Below, piece after piece: positions 15,769-21,038 of a stretch of DNA of 21,038 nucleotides. The stretch is from Syntrophomonas sp. UBA4911 (GTDB lineage Bacteria; Bacillota; Syntrophomonadia; Syntrophomonadales; Syntrophomonadaceae), in the NCBI GenBank assembly GCA_002398105.1, contig DHCD01000056.1:1-21038 (forward strand), in the 5' to 3' direction. The notes beneath the pieces are model-generated. The model worked only from the letters and a program-made list of their open reading frames with translations. It was not told where the DNA came from and did not search any database. The position numbers and the translations under genes are program-made. Every line of letters begins with the position of its first letter. Within the stretch, counting starts at the first letter, position 1.

Positions 15769-15807
15769 GATGTCGCTTACATATAAGTATTATATATAAG
15801 CGACATC
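15769..15807. repeat. 17-bp imperfect inverted repeat between ACT and DGC genes
   Basis: GATGTCGCTTACATATA (15769-15785) and TATATATAAGCGACATC (15791-15807) pair with one mismatch around a 5-nt loop; the outer 11 bp are perfect. It begins 12 bp after the diguanylate cyclase stop, where a terminator is expected. On the - strand it is followed by the T-rich TCTTATTTTA, a weak tract. A role as operator for the ACT gene is possible. Confidence 0.6.
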
Positions 15808-15819
15808 CCCGGCTCAACC

Positions 15820-16704
15820 TTATCTTTCTGAAACCAATAACCTTTTTTGCTTTTTTTCAAAATACATCATTTTATCGGCCTGTGCCAATGCTGCCTGGAT
15901 ATCGGCGCAATTTTGCCCATTAGCAGAATATTGGCCGATGCTTACTGAAAGCATATATTTTCGTAAACGAGCCTTATTATGCAAATTGATCTTGTTTCTG
16001 ATCCTTTTTTCTATACTTTGGATACAGTCTATCTCCTGAATCAGGGCAATAGCGAATTCATCTCCGCCGATCCGTCCAATGACATCAGTAGCCCTGCAAG
16101 ATTCTCGTAGTATTTGGGCCATATCAATAAGCGCCTGATCTCCTTCATGGTGCCCCAGAAAATCATTTATTTCTTTCATCTCATCAATATCCAGGAAAAA
16201 AAAGCCGATGACTTTTTGCAGGCGCCGGGCTAGCTCCAACTGTTGCTGAGCCAGGATGAAAAAACCGCGCCGGTTGTAGAGGCCGGTCAATTCGTCAGTG
16301 ATAGCCATACGGGCTATTTTAGTTCTCAACAAGTTGCGTTCGATGGCACAGTTTATGATCCGCTTAAGCGGGCAAATGCCAAGTTCGTTTTTGATTATAT
16401 AGTCCTGGGCGCCTTTACGCACCGCCTCCAAAGCCATCGCTTCATCGGCCGGGTGAACAAGAATAATTATCGGTATTTCAAGGTGCTGGTTGAAGAATTC
16501 TTCGAAGGTTCTGATCCCATATGAATCAGGGACTGTCAGATTCAACAGAACCAGGTCAAAATCATTGCTGGCCAATAATTGAATTGCTTTGCTGCATCGT
16601 TCCGCAAAAGTCAGCTCAGCTTCAATGCCCTGGTTGAGTGAAAAAACCTGCTGAATAAATAATTTATCCTTCTCATCATGCTCAATCACCAGTATTTTAA
16701 TCAT
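15820..16704 (-). CDS. Diguanylate cyclase with degenerate receiver domain
   Basis: The protein has 294 residues: a receiver-like domain (1-120), a short linker and a GGDEF domain (about 132-290). The cyclase looks active: metal-binding D172 in LDID, catalytic GGDEF at 213-217, and product-inhibition site RATD at 204-207 with the correct spacing. The receiver keeps K105 but has Asn (N55) at the phospho-acceptor position (LVLLNLTVPD), Val in place of the Thr/Ser switch (ILVHPADE), and HD instead of DD in the acidic pocket. Ordinary phosphorylation is therefore unlikely. The ATG at 16704 was chosen because the receiver fold starts there; GTG codons at 16710 and 16758 are alternatives. No histidine kinase is adjacent. 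Confidence 0.9.
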   Translation of the reverse strand: MIKILVIEHDEKDKLFIQQVFSLNQGIEAELTFAERCSKAIQLLASNDFDLVLLNLTVPDSYGIRTFEEFFNQHLEIPIIILVHPADEAMALEAVRKGAQDYIIKNELGICPLKRIINCAIERNLLRTKIARMAITDELTGLYNRRGFFILAQQQLELARRLQKVIGFFFLDIDEMKEINDFLGHHEGDQALIDMAQILRESCRATDVIGRIGGDEFAIALIQEIDCIQSIEKRIRNKINLHNKARLRKYMLSVSIGQYSANGQNCADIQAALAQADKMMYFEKKQKRLLVSER

Positions 16705-16831
16705 GTTGCTCACAGTCTTACCACCATACAAAAATATTGAATCAAAGCGTCCGATCACATATTGAGGGCACTTACACCGGTTTTCGGCTATGCCGATTAT
16801 TCCTTTTGCCCTTGCCCATGATCGCCGCTGG

Positions 16832-17089
16832 TCAACCCCTTCCTGAGAGTTTAAGCTCTGCCTCTATAGCGTTGTCATTATCCTTATCACGCTTTTCAAT
16901 TTCATCATCCAGGAGGGCGGAAACCTGAACCTCCAGGGCAGCAGCCAGCTTACACAGGACCGACAGATTAGGGCTCCACTTACCGGCTTCAAGTTCTGAG
17001 ATGTATGTCTGCGATACCGTCGACTCCCGGGCCAGTCGGCTCTGGCTCCAACCCTTGAGCTGGCGGTATTGTTTGATGCGTAAAGCCAT
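16832..17089 (-). CDS. XRE-family HTH repressor
   Basis: This is a small DNA-binding protein of 85 residues. A phage-repressor-type HTH lies at about 5-60 (YRQLKGWSQSRLARESTVS, then QTYISELEAGKWSPNLSVL), followed by a charged tail (EIEKRDKDNDNAIEAELK). The ATG at 17089 follows a G-rich stretch with GGTGAAT; a frame extending to 17170 would cross the promoter and operators and is rejected. It is transcribed away from a second HTH gene, and the 149-bp gap holds three copies of one palindrome. Two of these flank its own -10 box, so autorepression is likely. The nearest genes give no clear clue to further targets. Confidence 0.88.
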   Translation of the reverse strand: MALRIKQYRQLKGWSQSRLARESTVSQTYISELEAGKWSPNLSVLCKLAAALEVQVSALLDDEIEKRDKDNDNAIEAELKLSGRG

Positions 17090-17112
17090 ATTCACCCATC
17101 CCCCTAAAATAA

Positions 17113-17130
17113 ATAACGACTCATCGTTAT
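17113..17130. promoter_or_regulatory. Operator 1 of the divergent HTH pair
   Basis: The palindrome ATAACGACTCATCGTTAT has 7-bp perfect arms and a 4-bp centre. It lies just downstream of the -10 box of the - strand promoter and should cover the transcription start. Confidence 0.7.
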
Positions 17131-17134
17131 GGAT

Positions 17135-17163
17135 ATTATACAGCCTGACGTAAGTTGTGTAAA
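17135..17163 (-). promoter_or_regulatory. Sigma-A promoter for the - strand HTH gene
   Basis: TTTACA (17158-17163) and a perfect TATAAT (17135-17140) are separated by 17 bp on the - strand. The -35 box overlaps operator 2, and the expected start overlaps operator 1, so a bound repressor would block it. Confidence 0.8.
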
Positions 17164-17176
17164 CGAACAATCGTTA
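17161..17176. promoter_or_regulatory. Operator 2 of the divergent HTH pair
   Basis: AAACGAACAATCGTTA contains the same half-sites AACGA/TCGTT at the same 4-bp spacing as operator 1, with only the outermost pair mismatched. It overlaps the -35 box of the - strand promoter. Its centre is 47 bp from that of operator 1. Confidence 0.65.
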
Positions 17177-17207
17177 ATTATTTGGAATAGAATTTGGTAA
17201 GCTACTT

Positions 17208-17225
17208 CTAACGACTGACCGTTAG
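17208..17225. promoter_or_regulatory. Operator 3 of the divergent HTH pair
   Basis: CTAACGACTGACCGTTAG has 6-bp perfect arms and shares TAACGACT and CGTTA with operator 1. It lies 13 bp before the ATG of the + strand HTH gene, almost touching its ribosome binding site. Its centre is 48 bp from that of operator 2. Confidence 0.65.
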
Positions 17226-17238
17226 ATAATGAGGTGAA

Positions 17239-17481
17239 ATGGTGGATTTAGGAGAAGCAATAGCGAATCGTATTAAGGAACTTTGTCAGGAAAGGGGGAT
17301 AAGTATAAATAAGTTGGCCTTACTATCAGGGCTTACCCAGTCTACGGTTGACAGCATTTTAAGAGGGAAAAGCAAAAACCCTCAACTGGCGACTTTATTA
17401 AAAATCTCCGAAGGTCTGGGTATTTCGGTATCGGAATTCCTCGACGATATCCGGATTACCGATGCGGATATTAAGGATTGA
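17239..17481 (+). CDS. XRE-family HTH regulator
   Basis: This protein of 80 residues is almost entirely an HTH_3-type domain: IKELCQERGISINKLALLSG at 12-31, then LTQSTVDSILRGKSKNPQL at 32-50, with the conserved packing helix TLLKISEGLGISVSEFL. GAGGTGAA stands directly before the ATG. It diverges from the other HTH gene, and operator 3 sits in front of it. The two proteins are different enough not to be a recent duplication. The arrangement recalls a cI/cro-like switch, but no phage or conjugation genes are next to it. No sigma-A promoter for this gene could be picked with confidence. Confidence 0.88.
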   Translation: MVDLGEAIANRIKELCQERGISINKLALLSGLTQSTVDSILRGKSKNPQLATLLKISEGLGISVSEFLDDIRITDADIKD

Positions 17482-17800
17482 GAGATGGTTCTGTTAGGGA
17501 TGCCCTCTTAGGTTTTCTCCGGCCTGGAACCGGCAGGGCTTTCAGTTTTTAACGATACTATTAGCCGTTCAACCCGGATATGCGACCCGAACGGTGCCGA
17601 TGACCAGCCGGAATGAACATTCTCGTTTTCCGCCATTCATATACCCAGGACTTCTTTCCTCCAATATCAATGACTAAAATCGAGTATCCCCACTGTTAAT
17701 GAGTATGGCATCTTGGCAGCACCGTTCAGTTCACATCATAGCCAGGTATTTCAGAGGTCGAGCAGGGTCTGATTGCAGGCATACCAGCCGCGCTGCGCCG
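17482..17800. other. 319-bp region without a recognisable gene
   Basis: Short frames exist on both strands; for example a - strand ATG near 17640 follows GGAGGAAAG and encodes 23 codons (MNGGKRECSFRLVIGTVRV). None resembles a family I can name. CCGTTC and GAACGG form a small stem near 17565-17600. No terminator with a clear T-tract was found for either the HTH gene or the ABC operon. The change towards higher GC begins here, so it may be a junction or remnant of inserted DNA. Confidence 0.4.
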
Positions 17801-19552
17801 CTATACGCTCCAGCCCAGGCTCTCCTGCTGAATCCTGTACATTCTTTCATACAGTCCCTTGTTCTTCAGTAAATCGTCGTGGGTTCCCTCCTCCACCAAT
17901 CGGCCTTCATCCAGGACAATGATTTTGTCCGCCCCGGCCACGGTTCTCAAGCGGTGGGCGATGACAATCACCGTTTTGCCGGCAATCAGTTGGGAGAGAG
18001 CCTGCTGGATGAATACCTCGTTCTCCGGGTCCAGAGAAGCGGTGGCTTCATCCAGCAGGACGATGGGCGCATTCTTCAAAAGGGCGCGGGCAATGGAAAT
18101 CCGCTGCCGCTCGCCGCCGGAAAGGGTGCTGCCGTTTTCGCCCAGCATGGTTTGATAGCCGTCGGGCAAAGCGCTGACAAACTCGTCGCAGCAAGCGGCC
18201 CCGGCGGCGGCCATCACCTGCTGCTCGGTAGCATCCATATTGCCGATGCGGATGTTGTTGTAGACCGTATCGTTGAAAAGAACCACATCCTGGAAGACAA
18301 AAGCCATATGGCTCATAAGATGTTCCGGGTCCAGAGTTTTCACGTCGATACCGCCGATCTTCACGGCTCCCCGGGTTACATCCCAGAAACGGGCAATCAG
18401 CCGGGAAATGGTGCTTTTCCCGCAGCCGGAGGGACCCACCAGAGCGGTGATGGCATCCGCCGGTATGGAGACGGTCAGGTTTTTGATCACCATATCCTCC
18501 TGGGAATTCTGGTTATTATAGCTGAAAGAGACATTTTCAAAGTCAATATTCCAGCTTTGCAGGCGGGTGTCGGTATCCCCCTCCATGGCCGGGGTGGTCA
18601 TCAAAGTCCTCATCCTTTGGGTGACCACCCGGTTGTACATGAGTTCGGGCAGCAGGGTGAACTCCACCACTACCGGGCCGTATATCCTCACCACGATGAC
18701 AAAAAACATCAGCAGAGGAATCAATTCGATTTTTCCACCGGTCAGCAGATAAGCGCCGACAAAGACGGTCAGCCCCACCCCCGCCTGCAGAAGCATCTGG
18801 GCGCCGGTAATGAAAATCCCGGTGCCGAATTCCATTTTGATGGCCATCTGCTTCATCAGGCGCAAAGCATTATCCAGAGCCGCAAATTTGGAGCCGTCCA
18901 GGCCGCAGGCTTTGATGACCTTGATCCCTTCCAGGTACTCCTGGACCTGGCCGGAGGCGGCCAGCTTGGACTCTACATGTTTTTCGCTCAGCCGGTTCTG
19001 GATTTTTTTACTGCCCAGGATGACCAGCAAGGCCAGCGGCACGGTGCAGAATACGGCCAGGGCCAGCCTCCAGTCGAAGATGGCCAGCATGGCGCAGATC
19101 AGAGTGATAGAAATGGCGTTGGCGCTCAGCTGGGGAACGATATGGCTCAATACATGCTCGGTGGTCGCGCAGTCGCCCATGATGTTGGTGGTCAGCTCGG
19201 TCAGATCCTTGGAGTTGAAAAAGCTCATGGGCAGTTTGCGGATATGCTCCGCTACGCTGATCCTGGTGGTTTCAGCTTCCAGGTAAGAGGTGACATAAGT
19301 TTTCTTATAATCGTTTTTGCTGGCCATAAACACCAGAACGGCAGCTACGATGCCGCATCCCAGTAGGGCCCACATCGCGGTCCAGGAGATTTCCTGCCCC
19401 ATCAGCGGTTTCAACAGTTCGCCGAAAATAGCGACAGTCACACCAAAAGGCAGCATCAGTGAGAGATTGGTCAGGGTGCAGGCGGCAATCGCCTTTTTTA
19501 GATCGGAATGCCCTTTATCAGTGAGCATCAACGCTTCTTGGAGATTAAGCAT
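17801..19552 (-). CDS. ABC transporter half (TMD-NBD), second subunit of a heterodimer
   Basis: This is a membrane protein of 583 residues: an exporter-fold membrane domain with about six helices (roughly 25-300) and a C-terminal ATPase. Walker A GPSGCGKST is at 373-381, the signature LSGGE at 477-481, Walker B IVLLDE at 497-502, and the switch histidine H533 in AHR. Motifs are complete, including SLD in the D-loop. AAGGAGG precedes the ATG at 19552, and the start overlaps the end of the upstream subunit gene by 8 bp, so the two are coupled and should pair. The pair resembles the siderophore-related IrtAB/YbtPQ group rather than plain drug exporters, judging mostly from the partner. The substrate is unknown. 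GC is higher than in the genes to the left. Confidence 0.9.
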   Translation of the reverse strand: MLNLQEALMLTDKGHSDLKKAIAACTLTNLSLMLPFGVTVAIFGELLKPLMGQEISWTAMWALLGCGIVAAVLVFMASKNDYKKTYVTSYLEAETTRISVAEHIRKLPMSFFNSKDLTELTTNIMGDCATTEHVLSHIVPQLSANAISITLICAMLAIFDWRLALAVFCTVPLALLVILGSKKIQNRLSEKHVESKLAASGQVQEYLEGIKVIKACGLDGSKFAALDNALRLMKQMAIKMEFGTGIFITGAQMLLQAGVGLTVFVGAYLLTGGKIELIPLLMFFVIVVRIYGPVVVEFTLLPELMYNRVVTQRMRTLMTTPAMEGDTDTRLQSWNIDFENVSFSYNNQNSQEDMVIKNLTVSIPADAITALVGPSGCGKSTISRLIARFWDVTRGAVKIGGIDVKTLDPEHLMSHMAFVFQDVVLFNDTVYNNIRIGNMDATEQQVMAAAGAACCDEFVSALPDGYQTMLGENGSTLSGGERQRISIARALLKNAPIVLLDEATASLDPENEVFIQQALSQLIAGKTVIVIAHRLRTVAGADKIIVLDEGRLVEEGTHDDLLKNKGLYERMYRIQQESLGWSV

Positions 19553-21038
19553 GGGCCACGCCTCCTTCCCGACTCATTTTCCAATCCAGGGTTTTGGTGT
19601 ACATGGTCCACATATCGAAATACTTGCCCTTCCTTGCCATCAGTTCATCATGGCTCCCCTCTTCAAGCAAAAGTCCTTTGTCGATCACCACGATCTTATT
19701 GGCGCTGCGTATGGTGGACAGACGATGGGCGATCATGATCACCGTCTTGCCCCGCATAAGCTTTTCAAAAGCCCGCTGGATCAGATATTCGTTCTCCGGG
19801 TCGGAGAAGGCGGTGGCCTCATCCAGCACGATGATAGGCGCGTTTTTCACGATTGCCCGGGCGATGGCGATGCGCTGCTGCTCGCCTCCGGAAAGATGGA
19901 CCCCGCGGGTGCCGATCACAGTATGGTATTTTTGCGGCAGCTTTTCCACAAATTCTTGGCATTGGGCGGCCTCCGCAGCAGCCATCACCTCCTCGTCGGT
20001 GGCGTTCTGGTTGCCGATACGGATATTGTCCAGGATGCTCTGCTTAAAAAGAAACACATCCTGAAATACGAAGCTGACCTTTTCCATCAGATAATCCGTC
20101 CTCATGTCGCGGACATCAATGCCGCCGATGCGGATACCCCCTTCCTTCACGTCGAAAAAACGCGGGATCAGATGGGCGATAGTACTTTTTCCGCCGCCCG
20201 AGGGGCCGACAATGGCGGTAATCTGATTTTCCTCGGCCCGGAAGGAAACGCCGGACAAGGCGTCGGCTTCCTGGTCGGGGTAGGAAAAGGAGACCTGGTC
20301 AAAAACGATGTCGTGCCCCGCGGCGGTTTGGGGATTCTCCGGCTGGGGCAGGGGCAGGGTGTGCAGGATTTCATCCATCCGCTCCACCCCGCCGATGATC
20401 TGCATGCCGCCGCTGGTGACATACATTATTTTCATCATGATATTGGCAATGGAGGGAACAAAGATCAGATAGAAGATAAAGGTGGCCGCGAAGCTCTGGT
20501 AATCGGAGGTATTCATCCCGATCCAGATTCCGGCCGGGATCAAAAACAGGTAAATGTTGTTGATGATGGTGGTAAAGGCCGACATATAGTTTTCCCAGCT
20601 CAAGGTATAGGGAATCACCATGTTGGTATATTCCTTGATGGAGTCATGCATACGGCGGAAGGAATACACGGTTTGCTTGAAGGCTTTGACCACGGTAATG
20701 CCCCGGATATACTCCACCGCCGCGTTGTTCATGTCCTCCAGCGAGGTTTGATATCTTTCCATCCAGGTTTTGGCGCCCTCGTTGCCGTAGGCTTTTATCT
20801 GCACCGCAAAGGCGATGACGATGCCCACCAGGGCCGCCAGGCCGAAGCGCCAGTCAACCGCCAGCAGAATAACCAACATGACCGCCGGCGCTACCAGGGA
20901 AGCCACGATGTCCGGAAGCTGATGGGCGATGAATCCTTCGATCTTCTCAATGTTCTCATCCATGATTTTGCGCAGCTTGCCGCTGCCCACCAGCACGTGA
21001 AAACCCAGCGGCACTCGGGCCAAATGGGAGGCGAAATT
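19545..21038 (-). CDS. ABC transporter half (TMD-NBD), first subunit, N-terminus outside window
   Basis: The frame is open to the right edge, so the gene is partial; about 497 codons are present and roughly 80-100 N-terminal residues are missing. It contains most of the membrane domain and a full ATPase with GPSGGGKST (Walker A), LSGGEQQR (signature), IIVLDEAT (Walker B) and AHRLST. The D-loop reads FSDPENE where most exporters have SALD; the related FADPENE is typical of YbtP/IrtA-type transporters that handle iron-siderophores. The TTG at 21023 is not a real start, since conserved sequence continues upstream (NFASHLARVPLG). It is the first gene of the pair. The gene left of its partner ends the operon at 17801. 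Confidence 0.9.
   Translation of the reverse strand, partial: NFASHLARVPLGFHVLVGSGKLRKIMDENIEKIEGFIAHQLPDIVASLVAPAVMLVILLAVDWRFGLAALVGIVIAFAVQIKAYGNEGAKTWMERYQTSLEDMNNAAVEYIRGITVVKAFKQTVYSFRRMHDSIKEYTNMVIPYTLSWENYMSAFTTIINNIYLFLIPAGIWIGMNTSDYQSFAATFIFYLIFVPSIANIMMKIMYVTSGGMQIIGGVERMDEILHTLPLPQPENPQTAAGHDIVFDQVSFSYPDQEADALSGVSFRAEENQITAIVGPSGGGKSTIAHLIPRFFDVKEGGIRIGGIDVRDMRTDYLMEKVSFVFQDVFLFKQSILDNIRIGNQNATDEEVMAAAEAAQCQEFVEKLPQKYHTVIGTRGVHLSGGEQQRIAIARAIVKNAPIIVLDEATAFSDPENEYLIQRAFEKLMRGKTVIMIAHRLSTIRSANKIVVIDKGLLLEEGSHDELMARKGKYFDMWTMYTKTLDWKMSREGGVAHA

Noticed and set aside
16770..16830. Terminator-like TCGGC/GCCGA stem near 16787-16799
   Set aside because: On the - strand, where it could end the HTH transcript, the stem is followed by A residues. 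The T-rich side is on the + strand, where no gene needs it.
17090..17170. 27-codon upstream extension of the - strand HTH protein
   Set aside because: It would place the -10 box and operator 1 inside the coding sequence; the ATG at 17089 has a suitable leader and starts at the domain.
17879..19366. Open frame of 495 codons on the + strand
   Set aside because: It is antisense to the ABC subunit with all ATPase motifs. The translation is rich in Gly, Gln, His and Asp and matches no family. It reflects high GC at third codon positions.

Overview
The window looks like chromosomal DNA from a strictly anaerobic Gram-positive bacterium of the Clostridia, plausibly a Peptococcaceae- or Syntrophomonas-like lineage. 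This is an inference from gene content: a Gram-positive-type IscR with an iscS-iscU operon, fdhD, the [FeFe]-hydrogenase maturase hydE, two Rrf2 regulators, a UPF0237/UPF0210 pair, strong AGGAGG-type ribosome binding sites, several TTG/GTG starts, and sigma-A promoters close to consensus. No rRNA, tRNA, CRISPR array or intact transposase was seen.

Layout. Positions 1-728 hold no convincing gene, but contain a perfect hairpin and a GC-rich block that folds well (191-345). A methyl-accepting chemotaxis protein follows on the + strand (729-2720). From 2895 to 16704 essentially every intact gene is on the - strand. Read in transcription order from the right, they are: a diguanylate cyclase with a degenerate receiver; an ACT protein and UPF0210 partner with an intrinsic terminator between them; hydE; a CymR-like Rrf2 regulator; a cystathionine gamma-synthase/lyase; cysK; mnmA with its own promoter; a broken or orphan small gene; metA; fdhD; nadA; an IscR-like Rrf2 regulator; cysteine desulfurase; and the IscU scaffold. 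At 16832-17481 two small HTH repressor genes diverge around three matching operator palindromes. The right end (17801-21038) is a heterodimeric ABC exporter-fold transporter. It is visibly richer in GC than the rest, and its first gene runs off the window.

How the genes fit together. The central 10 kb is a sulfur hub. CysK makes cysteine. MetA and the PLP gamma-enzyme connect homoserine, cysteine and methionine. The desulfurase takes sulfur from cysteine for IscU (Fe-S clusters), and in known systems also for MnmA (tRNA 2-thiouridine) and FdhD (formate dehydrogenase). NadA and HydE are Fe-S enzymes. Two Rrf2 paralogues sit at the two ends. One keeps three cysteines able to hold an Fe-S cluster and lies next to the isc genes. 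The other has lost them and lies next to the cysteine/methionine genes.

The most interesting points are the divergent HTH pair with three evenly spaced operators, the terminator between the ACT and UPF0210 genes, the altered active-site motif of MetA, the non-CxxC FdhD, the Asp-to-Asn receiver of the diguanylate cyclase, and the folded orphan block near the left end. I saw no clear new defence or mobile system.
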